Source: Amycolatopsis sp. GM8 | GTDB taxonomy: Bacteria > Actinomycetota > Actinomycetes > Mycobacteriales > Pseudonocardiaceae | Assembly (NCBI RefSeq): GCF_021653975.1 | Contig: NZ_JAJKFK010000007.1 | Coordinates: 62,001 to 126,000 of the forward strand | Reading direction: 5' to 3' | DNA: 64,000 nt | Shown: in pieces, positions 1 through 12,032 of the stretch | Position numbering within the stretch: the first letter of the stretch is position 1 | Layout of the letters: each line of letters starts with the position of its first letter | The notes under the pieces: generated by a model | Told to the model about the DNA's origin: nothing | Databases searched by the model: none | What the model saw: only the letters and a program-made list of their open reading frames with translations | Made by a program: the position numbers and the translations under genes

Positions 1-1379
<1,379 letters not shown>

Positions 1380-3161
1380 TCACTGCTCCGAAGCGTTGTC
1401 CTTGCGGTGGGACCCGGGGATGACTCCCTCGGTGATCGCCTGGGACGGCGCCTTGTGCCCGTTCTCCAGCTTCGGCTTGCCGGTGAAGGTGATCTCGCCT
1501 TCGGTGTGCAGCCGCTCCACCATGTGCGGGTAGTGCAGCTCGAACGCCGGGCGCTCGGAGCGGATCCGGGGCAGCTCGGTGAAGTTGTGCCGCGGCGGCG
1601 GGCAGCTGGTGGCCCATTCGAGCGAGTTGCCGTAGCCCCACGGGTCGTCGACCGTGACCAGCTCACCGTAGCGGTAGCTCTTGAACACGTTGTAGATGAA
1701 CGGCAGCGTGGACGCGCCGAGGATGTACGCGCCGATCGTGGAGATCGTGTTCAGCGTGGTGAACCCGTCCGTGGGCAGGTAGTCGGCGTACCGACGGGGC
1801 ATGCCCTCCGCGCCGAGCCAGTGCTGCACCAGGAACGTGGTGTGGAAGCCGATGAACGTGGTCCAGAAGTGGAGCTTGCCCAGCTTCTCGTCCATCATCC
1901 GGCCGGTGATCTTCGGGAACCAGAAGTAGATCCCGGCGAACGTCGCGAACACGATCGTGCCGTAGAGCACGTAGTGGAAGTGCGCCACCACGAAGTAGCT
2001 GTCCGACACGTGGAAGTCGATCGCCGGCGCGGCCAGCAGGATGCCGGTCAGACCGCCGAAGAGGAACGTGACCAGGAAGCCGATCGAAAAGATCATCGGC
2101 GTCTCGAAGGTCAGGTGCCCCTTCCACATCGTGCCGATCCAGTTGAAGAACTTGACACCGGTCGGCACCGCGATCAGGAACGTCATGAAGGAGAAGAACG
2201 GCAGCAGCACCGCGCCGGTGGCGTACATGTGGTGCGCCCACACCGCGACCGACAGCGCCGCGATGCCCAGCGTCGCCCAGATCAGGCCCTTGTAGCCGAA
2301 CACCGGCTTGCGGGAGAAGACCGGGAAGATCTCCGACACGATGCCGAAGAACGGCAGCGCGACGATGTACACCTCGGGATGGCCGAAGAACCAGAACAGG
2401 TGCTGCCACAGGATCACCCCGCCGTTGGCGGGATCGAACACGTGCGCCCCGATGTGCCGGTCGGCGATCAGGCCCATCAGCGCCGCGGTCAGGATCGGGA
2501 ACGCGAGCAGGATCAGGATCGACGTGACCAGGATGTTCCAGGTGAAGATCGGCATCCGGTACATCGTCATGCCGGGCGCGCGCAGGCAGACGATCGTGGT
2601 GATCATGTTGACCGCGCCGAGGATCGTGCCGAGACCGGACACCACCAGGCCGGCGAGCCACATGTCGGCGCCGACGCCGGGTGAGTGGATCGCGTCCGAC
2701 AGCGGGGTGTAGGCGAACCAGCCGAAGTCGGCGGCGCCACCCGGGGTGAGGAAGCCGGACACCACGATGATGCCGCCGAACAGGTACAGCCAGTACGAGA
2801 ACGCGTTGAGCCGCGGGAACGCCACGTCGGGCGAGCCGATCTGCAGCGGCATGATGAAGTTCGCGAACCCGAACAGGATCGGGGTCGCGTACAGCAGCAG
2901 CATGATCGTGCCGTGCATGGTGAACAGCTGGTTGTACTGCTCGTTCGACAGGAACTGCTGTCCCGGCCGCGCCAGCTCCGTGCGGATCAGCATCGCCATC
3001 GCGCCGCCCACCATGAAGAAGGCGAACGACGTGACGAGGTACATGATGCCGATCTGCTTGTGGTCCGTCGTGCGGAACAACCGCAGCAGGAACGAACCCT
3101 TCACCGTCTCGCGCGCCGGATACGGCCGCGTAGCGATCGGCTGCGGGGCTACGGCTGTCAC
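1380..3161 (-). CDS. ctaD: Cytochrome c oxidase subunit I (aa3-type)
   Basis: Catalytic subunit of the terminal oxidase, an integral membrane protein of about 593 residues with twelve predicted helices that carries heme a, heme a3 and CuB. Visible family motifs are HPEVYI (CuB His with the proton-channel Glu region), AHHMYATG and [10 protein letters not shown]. The GTG at 3161 ([10 protein letters not shown]) is preferred because GGAGGCAGGAG lies just upstream; a start at 3248 would add 29 residues of unlikely composition. As in mycobacteria, subunit I stands beside serB and away from the other cytochrome oxidase genes. It is divergent from the phosphotransferase gene at 3268. Confidence 0.96.
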   Translation of the reverse strand: MTAVAPQPIATRPYPARETVKGSFLLRLFRTTDHKQIGIMYLVTSFAFFMVGGAMAMLIRTELARPGQQFLSNEQYNQLFTMHGTIMLLLYATPILFGFANFIMPLQIGSPDVAFPRLNAFSYWLYLFGGIIVVSGFLTPGGAADFGWFAYTPLSDAIHSPGVGADMWLAGLVVSGLGTILGAVNMITTIVCLRAPGMTMYRMPIFTWNILVTSILILLAFPILTAALMGLIADRHIGAHVFDPANGGVILWQHLFWFFGHPEVYIVALPFFGIVSEIFPVFSRKPVFGYKGLIWATLGIAALSVAVWAHHMYATGAVLLPFFSFMTFLIAVPTGVKFFNWIGTMWKGHLTFETPMIFSIGFLVTFLFGGLTGILLAAPAIDFHVSDSYFVVAHFHYVLYGTIVFATFAGIYFWFPKITGRMMDEKLGKLHFWTTFIGFHTTFLVQHWLGAEGMPRRYADYLPTDGFTTLNTISTIGAYILGASTLPFIYNVFKSYRYGELVTVDDPWGYGNSLEWATSCPPPRHNFTELPRIRSERPAFELHYPHMVERLHTEGEITFTGKPKLENGHKAPSQAITEGVIPGSHRKDNASEQ

Positions 3162-3267
3162 TCCTGCCTCCAAGAACCTCGGTATCTGCCTGCGGCCGCC
3201 GCGGCAGCCGATCGGATCGTATCCCTCGCGTCCGACAGCACTGCGCACCGGCTGGGAAGATCACGCG

Positions 3268-4077
3268 ATGGTAGACGCGTTCGTGCGGACGGCTCTTGAC
3301 ACGGCGGTCGCCGTCGGCCGGCGGCTCGGGCTGGCGACCGAGGCGCCGGAAGTACTCGCGGAACGGTCGAACGTGCTGGTCAGACTGGGTTCAGTGGTCG
3401 CGCGCGTGCCGGCGACGACGCGGCTGCTGCGCCCGGGCGTCGAGGCGTGGATGGCCCGTGACGTCGCATTGTCGGCGTTCCTGGCGGAGCGGGACGCACC
3501 GGTCATTCCGCCGTACGAAGACCCCGGACCGCACTTCGCGAACAATCTTCCGGTGACACTGTGGCATTTCACACGTCACGACCCCGGGCATGTCTTCGCA
3601 CCCGCGGAAGCCGGCGGTCTGCTGGCCACGCTGCACGCGGCGCTGCGAGAGTTTCCCGGCGATCTGGGTGAGGCCGGTCCGGTCGGGGATCTGCGGCGAG
3701 CGCTGGATTTCGTCGACGACGAGCGGATGCACGAGGCGGCCGCGCGGGTGGTGGCGGGGCTGCCGGAGCTGCCCGTCCAGCCGTTGCACGGCGACGCCCA
3801 TGTGCGAAATCTGATGCTGAGCGAGCACGGCCCGCGGTGGTTCGACTTCGAGGACACCTGGCGCGGCCCGATCGCGTGGGATCTCGCTTGCCTCGTCCCG
3901 GCCGCGCGGGCGGCCTATCCCGGCGACGTCGAGGGGGTCGACGCGTACCTCCGGCTGCGCGAGGTGTTCGGCGTCTGCTGGCGGTTCGTCAAGGCCGCGC
4001 GGTTCCCCGGCCTGCGTCGCGAGGCGGAGGCGGCCGTGGACGCCTTCCTTACAGCCAGCCGAGAATCGCCTCGGTGA
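3268..4077 (+). CDS. Aminoglycoside phosphotransferase-family protein
   Basis: 269-residue protein of the APH/choline-kinase fold. The catalytic loop is LHGDAHVRN (residues about 172-180), with the HGD...N signature, and the metal-binding Asp follows in WFDFEDTW. Such chromosomal actinomycete enzymes phosphorylate a small molecule or antibiotic, but the substrate cannot be read from sequence. It is divergent from ctaD, and its last 29 bp overlap the convergent hydrolase gene. Start chosen as the first ATG after the divergent intergenic region. Confidence 0.8.
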   Translation: MVDAFVRTALDTAVAVGRRLGLATEAPEVLAERSNVLVRLGSVVARVPATTRLLRPGVEAWMARDVALSAFLAERDAPVIPPYEDPGPHFANNLPVTLWHFTRHDPGHVFAPAEAGGLLATLHAALREFPGDLGEAGPVGDLRRALDFVDDERMHEAAARVVAGLPELPVQPLHGDAHVRNLMLSEHGPRWFDFEDTWRGPIAWDLACLVPAARAAYPGDVEGVDAYLRLREVFGVCWRFVKAARFPGLRREAEAAVDAFLTASRESPR

Positions 4078-4792
4078 GGGCGGCCGGGGCGTCGAGCGCG
4101 GTGAGGTGACCGGCGCCGGCGAGGACCACCAGCTCCGCCTTCGGCAGCACGTCCGCCATCGCCCGGGCGTCTTCCGGCGGGGTCAGCCGGTCCTCGTCGC
4201 CGACCACGACGAGCGCCGGGACATCGGCGGCTGCGAGCACATCCATCGAATCCGGCCGGGCCGCCATCGCTCGCGCGGCCCACGCGACACCGGACGGCCG
4301 CTGTGACTCGATCAGGTCGCGCACGGTCTCCACGACGTCGGGCCGCCCGGTGCGGGTCCGCTCGGCCAGCAGGTTCGGCAGCATCTCCTCGAAGAGCCAG
4401 CCGAGGCTGTCCTCGGACTCGGCGCGGGTCGCGACGCGTTCGCGGTTCGCCACGATTTCGGGCGCGTCCGCGCTCGCCCTGGTGTCCATCAGCACCAGCC
4501 CGCCGACGCGTTCCGGCGCCAGCCGCAGCACCGCCATCGTCAGGTAACCGCCCATCGAGCAACCGCCGAGCACGACCTGGTCCAGTTCGAGTTTGTCCAG
4601 CAGCGCGACGACATCGCGCGCGGCGTCGTCGAGGCTGGGCGCGCGATCGGTCCCCGGCAGCGGGCTGCGACCCAGGCCCCGCTGATCCGGCGTGATCAGC
4701 CGGACGTGCGCGGCGAGGGGCTCGCGGACCGGGTTCCACAGCCGGGCGTCGACCGGGAACGCGTGGAGCAGAACGAGCGGCAGATCGGCCAT
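4049..4792 (-). CDS. Alpha/beta hydrolase
   Basis: 247-residue cytosolic hydrolase. The triad is readable: nucleophile Ser in GCSMGG, acid Asp in GDEDRLTPP, and His in GAGHLTALD. The oxyanion-hole strand is LVLLHAFPVD near the N-terminus. It resembles 3-oxoadipate enol-lactonase/esterase-type hydrolases, but no pathway neighbours support a specific substrate. The 3' end overlaps the convergent phosphotransferase gene by 29 bp. The upstream region is shared with the divergent GNAT gene. Confidence 0.82.
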   Translation of the reverse strand: MADLPLVLLHAFPVDARLWNPVREPLAAHVRLITPDQRGLGRSPLPGTDRAPSLDDAARDVVALLDKLELDQVVLGGCSMGGYLTMAVLRLAPERVGGLVLMDTRASADAPEIVANRERVATRAESEDSLGWLFEEMLPNLLAERTRTGRPDVVETVRDLIESQRPSGVAWAARAMAARPDSMDVLAAADVPALVVVGDEDRLTPPEDARAMADVLPKAELVVLAGAGHLTALDAPAALTEAILGWL

Positions 4793-4820
4793 AGTGCCCT
4801 ATTGTGTCGGACCGTCGCGC

Positions 4821-4826
4821 TAGCGT
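4821..4826 (+). promoter_or_regulatory. -10 element TAGCGT for a leaderless GNAT transcript
   Basis: TAGCGT ends 6 nt before the GTG at 4833, the spacing expected when transcription begins at the start codon. No Shine-Dalgarno sequence lies between them. The same hexamer precedes the LysE gene at 31155. Confidence 0.5.
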
Positions 4827-4832
4827 CGTGGG

Positions 4833-5342
4833 GTGACCGTCGAGTTCCCCGACATCCGCACCGAGCGGCTCCTGTTGCGCCGGCTGACCGAAGCCGACCG
4901 CGAGACGGTGGTCCGGATCCAGAGCGATCCGCGCACGAACAAGTACAACCCGGACCTGCCGGACGTCGAGCAGAGCAACGCCAAGTTCGACTCGTGGCTG
5001 CGAGACTGGCGCGTCGACGGGTTCTGCTACGTGCTGGTCGACGACCTGGCCGGCGACGACACGCTCGGCATCGGCGGGCTGCAGCTGCGGCGGTTCAACG
5101 GCGAGGACATCGTCAACCTGTACTACAGGTTCCTGCCCGAGGCTTGGGGCAAGGGCTACGCGACGGAGATGGCGACGGCGGTGATCGCGTGGGCCGACCG
5201 GGAAGTACCGGAGTATCCGGTGCAGATCAGCGTGAACGTGACCAACCAGCCGTCGCTCAACGTGGCCAAGCGGCTGGGTTTCCGGACCTATCTCGAGACC
5301 ATCTACGAAGGCGCGCTCACCCGCCACTTCCGCCGGGACTAG
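4833..5342 (+). CDS. GNAT-family N-acetyltransferase
   Basis: 169-residue acetyltransferase of the RimJ/RimL-like type (opening TERLLLRRLTEAD). The acetyl-CoA loop appears as PEAWGKGYATE, and the C-terminal NQPSLNVAKRLGF motif is typical of the family. Target, whether ribosomal protein N-terminus or small molecule, unknown. The GTG start is fixed by a -10 hexamer six bases upstream, implying a leaderless mRNA. It ends 7 bp before the end of a convergent haloperoxidase-like gene. Confidence 0.85.
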   Translation: MTVEFPDIRTERLLLRRLTEADRETVVRIQSDPRTNKYNPDLPDVEQSNAKFDSWLRDWRVDGFCYVLVDDLAGDDTLGIGGLQLRRFNGEDIVNLYYRFLPEAWGKGYATEMATAVIAWADREVPEYPVQISVNVTNQPSLNVAKRLGFRTYLETIYEGALTRHFRRD

Positions 5343-5349
5343 AGAATGT

Positions 5350-8027
<2,678 letters not shown>

Positions 8028-8042
8028 TGGATGCGCGAAAGC

Positions 8043-8063
8043 AAGCGGACACACTCTCCGCTT
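8043..8063. promoter_or_regulatory. Candidate TetR operator
   Basis: AAGCGGA (8043-8049) and TCCGCTT (8057-8063) form 7-bp perfect arms around a 7-bp spacer. The site begins a few bases downstream of the predicted MFS transcription start (about 8067) and lies between the divergent MFS and TetR genes, as expected for repression of the exporter. Confidence 0.6.
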
Positions 8064-8073
8064 CTATGCAGCT

Positions 8074-8103
8074 ATCATATGGAGGAAGTCTCCGGTTGCG
8101 CAA
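8074..8103 (-). promoter_or_regulatory. Promoter of the MFS exporter
   Basis: On the minus strand TTGCGC (8103-8098) and TATGAT (8079-8074) are separated by 18 bp. This is a good sigma-70-type pair for a GC-rich actinomycete. Confidence 0.55.
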
Positions 8104-8143
8104 GTCTATCCGGAGATTGCGTCCGCTTCCAGAAGGAGTGCCG

Positions 8144-8716
8144 GTGGGATCAACGGCGACACCACGGCCCATGCGTGCCGACGCACGCCGCAACTACGAA
8201 CGGATCGTCAACGTCGCACGGGAAGCCTTCACCGAGCACGGCCCCGAAGCGCCGCTCGACGACATCGCCCGCCGCGCCTGCGTGGGCCCGGGCACGCTCT
8301 ACCGGCATTTTCCCAACCGCGAGGCGCTCATCGAAGCTGTCTACCGGGCGGACGTCGAGAAGCTGACGGAGCGGGCGGCGGAACTGGCGGAGTCGCACTC
8401 CCCCGGCGACGCCCTGGCGGAGTGGGTGCGCGAACACGTCGGGTTCGTCGTGCAGAACCACGGGCTCGCGGCGACGCTCAAGGCGGCGATGGACCGCGAC
8501 TCGCAGACGTTCGCGCTGTGCAAGACCATGCTCTACGACGCGGCCGAGAACATGGTCGTGGCGGCGCAGGACGTCGGCGCCATCCGCGATGACATCAAGC
8601 CGCGGGACCTGCTGTTGATGGCGCACGGCATCGGCTCCGCGTCGCAGAACTCACCCGACGCGGCCCCGCGGCTGGTGGAAGTGATGCTCGACGGGTTGCG
8701 GCGTCAGGAGCCGTAG
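8144..8716 (+). CDS. TetR-family transcriptional repressor
   Basis: 190-residue regulator. The N-terminal helix-turn-helix (residues about 14-60) includes RRACVGPGTLYRHFPNREAL, followed by an all-helical ligand domain. GTG at 8144 is chosen because AAGGAG lies 6 nt upstream; the frame is open for 39 codons further but that stretch overlaps the promoter region. It probably represses the divergent MFS pump and itself through the palindrome at 8043-8063. Its last 13 bp overlap the convergent phosphodiesterase gene. Confidence 0.88.
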   Translation: MGSTATPRPMRADARRNYERIVNVAREAFTEHGPEAPLDDIARRACVGPGTLYRHFPNREALIEAVYRADVEKLTERAAELAESHSPGDALAEWVREHVGFVVQNHGLAATLKAAMDRDSQTFALCKTMLYDAAENMVVAAQDVGAIRDDIKPRDLLLMAHGIGSASQNSPDAAPRLVEVMLDGLRRQEP

Positions 8717-9867
8717 GCGATCGCGAGCGGGACCAACTGTTCCGCCGTGGTGAGCGAGCCGTGCTGGCCGATCAGGGACGACTCGATCGGCTCGGCCGTG
8801 CGGCGCACCATGCCGAACCGGTCGCGTGCGGCGACGACGAGATCGCCGATCCGCGGGCGCACCCGGTCGCTGACCCGGTGTCCGAACCACCCCGCGTCGA
8901 TCGCCTCGTCGCGGGTGGCGACCCACGCCCGGTCCCCGAGTTCGGACCGCCACACGGCGAGCACGTCGTCCATCGCGCCGTTGTCCGCGTAGACATGCCG
9001 CGCCCGTGCTTCGCCCGCGATCACGCGCACTCCTTCGAGCAGCCACGGCGTCGCGTCGAGATCCACGGTCGACTCGTCGAGGGCGATCATGCCGTGATCG
9101 GCGACCACGGTGAGCATCCGGCCCGCCGGCAGACTGTCCACAATAGACTCGACGAGCCGGTCGACGTGCTTGAGCTGATGACGCCACGCCGGTGATCCCG
9201 GGCCGTAAACGTGGCCGAGCATGTCGAGCTGGCTGTGGTAGCCGTAGCAGAAGCTGCGGGGTTTCTGAAGAATTTGGACAATCGACGCGGCGAGGTCGCC
9301 GAGCGCGAACACCCCGACGTACCGGCCGCCGCGTTGCACGGCTTCGGTCAGCGCGGATTTGGCGAACTGCGCGTCGGACACCACGGCCGAGTCCACTCCG
9401 GCGGCTGCCGCCCTGGCGAATGTCGTCGGCAGCGGCTGCGCGTCCTCCGGCGGCAATTGTTCACGCAGATCCGGCCCGCCCGGATGCCCGGCCCACCGCA
9501 ATGCGTTCAGCACCCCGACGCCAGGAACCTCGAAGGTGTACCCGGTCATCCCATGCTCACCGGACGTCACCCCGGTGCCGATCGCCGCAAGCCCGGCAAC
9601 AGTGGTCGCGGGATAGCCGACCTGCAACGGACTACGGGACATCGCCGCGAGCACCGGCGCGTCCTCGGCAAACTGTTCGAGCAGCTCCCAGCCGAGGCCG
9701 TCGATCAGCAACACGCAGGCGCTGGTGATCGGGGGCAGCCGGAGGGTGTCGGCGTACCCGGGGACGTCGAGCGCGGCGAGGACGGACGGCACCACCTGGG
9801 CCAGATGGGGCTGGCTTTGCGGGCTTGGCAGATCCACGAACACAGCTTGGCAGGGACTACCCCACAT
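8704..9867 (-). CDS. Alkaline phosphatase-superfamily phosphodiesterase / nucleotide pyrophosphatase
   Basis: 387-residue metal-dependent hydrolase. Metal ligands and nucleophile: VLLIDGLGW near residue 55, the Thr nucleophile in GYPATTVAGLAAIGTG, YHSQLDMLGHVYG, VADHGM and GQHGS. This is the two-zinc arrangement of the type I phosphodiesterase/nucleotide pyrophosphatase family. Substrate unknown. ATG at 9867 is preferred because GGGAG lies 5 nt upstream; a GTG two codons earlier is possible. No signal peptide is obvious, so it is probably cytoplasmic. It is divergent from the FmdB-type gene. Confidence 0.82.
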   Translation of the reverse strand: MWGSPCQAVFVDLPSPQSQPHLAQVVPSVLAALDVPGYADTLRLPPITSACVLLIDGLGWELLEQFAEDAPVLAAMSRSPLQVGYPATTVAGLAAIGTGVTSGEHGMTGYTFEVPGVGVLNALRWAGHPGGPDLREQLPPEDAQPLPTTFARAAAAGVDSAVVSDAQFAKSALTEAVQRGGRYVGVFALGDLAASIVQILQKPRSFCYGYHSQLDMLGHVYGPGSPAWRHQLKHVDRLVESIVDSLPAGRMLTVVADHGMIALDESTVDLDATPWLLEGVRVIAGEARARHVYADNGAMDDVLAVWRSELGDRAWVATRDEAIDAGWFGHRVSDRVRPRIGDLVVAARDRFGMVRRTAEPIESSLIGQHGSLTTAEQLVPLAIAYGS

Positions 9868-9883
9868 CCGCACTCCCGGCCGA

Positions 9884-9889
9884 TAATGT
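9884..9889 (+). promoter_or_regulatory. Possible -10 element TAATGT of the FmdB-type gene
   Basis: TAATGT ends 4 nt before the ATG at 9894 and no ribosome-binding site is present, so the mRNA may be leaderless. The spacing is slightly short, which lowers confidence. Confidence 0.3.
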
Positions 9890-9893
9890 TCGT

Positions 9894-10115
9894 ATGCCGA
9901 CTTACGCCTTCCGGTGCCGCGAGTGCACCGAAACCTTCGAGGTCAACCGGCCCATGAGCGAGTCCAGCGCACCCGCCACCTGCCCCGAAGGCCATGCCGA
10001 CACGGTGAAGCTCCTCACGACAGTGGCCCTGACCGGCTCCGTCGGCGCCCCCATGGGTGGTGGCGGCGGCGGTGGTGGAGGTTGCTGTGGCGGTGCTTGT
10101 GGATGTGGGAACTAG
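9894..10115 (+). CDS. FmdB-type zinc-ribbon protein with Gly/Cys-rich tail
   Basis: 73-residue protein. It starts MPTYAFRCRECTETFEV, the FmdB/CxxC zinc-ribbon signature, followed by a second metal-ligand segment TCPEGH. After residue 52 it becomes almost pure glycine, a run of nine, ending CCGGACGCGN, which adds four more cysteines. FmdB proteins are putative regulators or metal-binding factors without a settled role. The tail could bind metal or be a flexible linker. It is followed by the palindrome-rich region and is convergent with dhaM. Confidence 0.75.
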   Translation: MPTYAFRCRECTETFEVNRPMSESSAPATCPEGHADTVKLLTTVALTGSVGAPMGGGGGGGGGCCGGACGCGN

Positions 10116-10152
10116 CGACGCCGGGAGGCGTAAGGCCGTAAGGCCATGGGCC

Positions 10153-10307
10153 GAGTTGGGTGGTCATCCCGTCGCCTGACACAGGAACGATCACTTTTCG
10201 TCAGGGCCGCAACCTTCCTGCCCGGCTTGCGCCCGAGAACACAAAGCTTGCGGCCCTGAGGAAAAGTGATACTCGAAACCGCAGGCGACGGGATGACCAC
10301 CCAACTC
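10153..10307. repeat. 155-bp quasi-palindromic intergenic element
   Basis: A perfect 26-bp inverted repeat (10153-10178 with 10282-10307) encloses symmetrical 11-nt internal loops and then a 23-bp inner repeat (10190-10212 with 10248-10270) broken by one mismatch. Weak pairing continues inwards to a loop of about 27 nt. Both strands show open frames that mirror each other because of the symmetry; these are not genes. It lies in a convergent intergenic region. It could be a MITE-like or REP-like repeat or a transcribed RNA hairpin. No target-site duplication was visible. Confidence 0.75.
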
Positions 10308-10315
10308 AACCACCC

Positions 10316-10345
10316 ACTCAAGGTGAGATCCCTTTGGGCTTGAGT
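10316..10345. repeat. Short inverted repeat
   Basis: ACTCAAG (10316-10322) pairs with CTTGAGT (10339-10345) around 16 nt. It lies between the long quasi-palindrome and the twin hairpins and may belong to the same structured array. Confidence 0.45.
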
Positions 10346-10387
10346 CATCCTGGAGCCTGCCCGTCCGGCGAGGACATCTTTTTCTTT

Positions 10388-10426
10388 CCCCTCGCTCCGC
10401 GAGGGGTCCCGGCGCTTCGCGCCGGG
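10388..10426. repeat. Two back-to-back 8-bp hairpins
   Basis: The first hairpin (10388-10406) pairs CCCCTCGC with GCGAGGGG around TCC. The second (10408-10426) pairs CCCGGCGC with GCGCCGGG around TTC. A single unpaired T separates them. The T-rich stretch precedes them on the plus strand instead of following, so neither is an ordinary terminator for fmdB; for minus-strand transcripts they would be followed by A, not T. Confidence 0.65.
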
Positions 10427-10441
10427 TGGCTGTGATGGCCC

Positions 10442-10572
10442 ACCCCGATCGCCGATCGTCTAACGGTTGGCACGCCGTATCAAGGGCGCCTTCGGCGTCG
10501 CTTCGCGATGACCGCTGGCGCGGTCACCCTTGACACGACCCGCCAACCGCTAGGGCGGCTTTCTATCGGGGT
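10442..10572. other. Nested inverted repeats forming a cloverleaf with a four-way junction
   Basis: Three coaxial stems nest: 10442-10449 with 10565-10572 (8 bp), 10460-10471 with 10542-10553 (11 of 12), and 10477-10486 with 10527-10536 (9 of 10). The innermost stem closes on three contiguous hairpins: 10487-10497 (4 bp, TTC loop), 10498-10508 (4 bp, TTC loop) and 10509-10526 (7 bp, TGGC loop). No junction nucleotide is left unpaired, and 5-nt linkers separate stems two and three on each side. It may be a noncoding RNA, a mobile palindromic repeat, or a protein-recognised DNA cruciform. No known RNA family was recognised. Confidence 0.6.
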
Positions 10573-10730
10573 TGCGGGGGATATGGATGGGCTGGGTTGG
10601 TGGTTACGTTCCGTAGCCAGGCTCGTCTGCCGAGGGGCGGGTGCGGACTGCGCGGGCGTGTTTGCCCGCTGCGTCGGTGAATTTGCTCGTGGTGCGCGTG
10701 AGTTTGCGTGCTGCGCGGTGGGGCCGTGTC
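10573..10730. other. Remainder of the fmdB-dhaM intergenic region
   Basis: Nothing gene-like is supported here. The only structure seen is a weak GGGC/GCCC hairpin around 10655-10672. It may hold the 3' end of the dhaKLM transcript. Confidence 0.4.
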
Positions 10731-11408
10731 CTAGGCCTCGCCGAAGTTTTCCTCGACTAGCTTCCGGACGACGTCGAGGGCTTGTGTGGCCTGTGCGCCA
10801 CGTGCGCGCACCTCGATCCGGTCGCCTTTGCGGGCGCCTAGCGACATCAGGGCTAGGACGCTGTGGGCATCGGCCTCCTGCTCGCCGAGTGCCACGCTGA
10901 CATCCGCTTCGACGCCTACCAGTGCACGAGCCATCACTGCGGCCGGGCGTGCGTGTAGGCCAACTTCGTTGTGCAGCACCAATTCTACGCGATCCACGTC
11001 CGCTCCCCTGGTCGCTGTGGGAGCTGCCAGGTCCGGCGCACCGGCGGCGGCCGCGGCGGCGAGGACATCGGCACGGCTCGCCCCGCCCTGGGCGGCGACG
11101 GCGGCCGCGACCGTGCCTTCGACGAAGGGGGCGTCCGCGACGACAGCGGCTTCGGGATCGGGCAGCGACTCGACCGCCAGCTCGGCAGTCATCTGCGCGC
11201 TGCCCAGGTCATACAACAGCACGACGCCATCACCGCGATCAGCACGCTGGACCGCCGCCACGACCCGGTCGTAGTCCGTGCCGATCGTGCCCTCGGGCAG
11301 GCCACCCGCGGGCACGATCAGCACATCGGGCGCCATCTGCTCGGCGACCTCCGCGAGTCCTTCGGCCAGTTTTCCACTGTGGGACACCAGAACCAGTCCG
11401 ACGGTCAC
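10731..11408 (-). CDS. dhaM: Dihydroxyacetone kinase phosphoryl donor DhaM (EIIA-HPr fusion)
   Basis: 225-residue cytoplasmic PTS protein that passes phosphate from phosphoenolpyruvate, via enzyme I and HPr, to the ADP bound on DhaL. The N-terminal mannose-type EIIA domain carries the active histidine in LVLVSHSG (His10). After a long Ala/Gly-rich linker comes an HPr-like domain (about 138-225) with its active His152 in NEVGLHARPA. The EI-like third domain of Escherichia coli DhaM is absent, so general enzyme I must serve. It overlaps dhaL by 4 bp. Confidence 0.93.
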   Translation of the reverse strand: MTVGLVLVSHSGKLAEGLAEVAEQMAPDVLIVPAGGLPEGTIGTDYDRVVAAVQRADRGDGVVLLYDLGSAQMTAELAVESLPDPEAAVVADAPFVEGTVAAAVAAQGGASRADVLAAAAAAGAPDLAAPTATRGADVDRVELVLHNEVGLHARPAAVMARALVGVEADVSVALGEQEADAHSVLALMSLGARKGDRIEVRARGAQATQALDVVRKLVEENFGEA

Positions 11409-12031
11409 CGCGCCGCCCTCGCGAACGAGCCGAGCAGCAGGGCCGTGGACCGGGCACCGGGATCGAGATGACCGGCGCTCCGTTCACCAAGGTACGACGC
11501 CCGACCCTTGCGCGCCACCAAATCTACAGTGGACTCAGCACCCTTGGCAGCGGCATCCGCGGCCGCGCTCAGCACAGCCGCGATGTCCGCACCTTCGGTG
11601 CCGGCCGCTTGTTCGGCGGCGGCCACCGCGGGGATCAGCGCGTCGACCATCGTCTTGTCACCCTCGACGGCCTTGCCGCGCGCCTGCACACCTTCCAGCG
11701 CGGCCCGCAGCCCGGCGACAACCGCGGCAGTGTCCAATTCGGACCCGACAGCCGTCGAAGCGCGCAGGAAAGCCGTTCCATACAACGGACCGGCGGCACC
11801 GCCGACCTTCGAGATCAGGGTGGTCGCGGCCAGTTTCAGCACGGCACCCGGCGTCTCCGGCACCGCAGTGTCCAAAGCGGACACTATGGCGGTGAATCCC
11901 CGGTTCATGTTCTCGCCATGGTCGCCGTCCCCGATCGCGCGATCGAGTTCGATCAGCTCGACGCGGTGCTCGGCGACCACGGCAGCGGCGGCACGCAACG
12001 CATCCGCGACCCCGCTCGCGGTGCAACTCAT
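11405..12031 (-). CDS. dhaL: Dihydroxyacetone kinase ADP-binding subunit DhaL
   Basis: 208-residue subunit that holds ADP as a permanent cofactor and is rephosphorylated by DhaM. The Mg-ADP motif GDGDHGEN is at residues 34-41, and the family-typical SKVGGAAGPLYGTAF and KTMVDAL segments follow. It lies 1 bp after dhaK and overlaps dhaM by 4 bp, so the three are translated together. Length and motifs match stand-alone DhaL, distinct from ATP-dependent fused kinases. Confidence 0.94.
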   Translation of the reverse strand: MSCTASGVADALRAAAAVVAEHRVELIELDRAIGDGDHGENMNRGFTAIVSALDTAVPETPGAVLKLAATTLISKVGGAAGPLYGTAFLRASTAVGSELDTAAVVAGLRAALEGVQARGKAVEGDKTMVDALIPAVAAAEQAAGTEGADIAAVLSAAADAAAKGAESTVDLVARKGRASYLGERSAGHLDPGARSTALLLGSFARAAR

Positions 12032-12032
12032 C

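Noticed and set aside
10112-10435. Overlapping open frames on both strands inside the 155-bp palindrome, with similar VIPSP...ITF...QGR peptides
   Set aside because: The two peptides resemble each other because the DNA is palindromic. There is no ribosome-binding site or homology to a protein family, so they are artefacts of the repeat.
10153-10572. CRISPR array
   Set aside because: The repeats are inverted and of different sequence, without regularly spaced direct repeats or cas genes.
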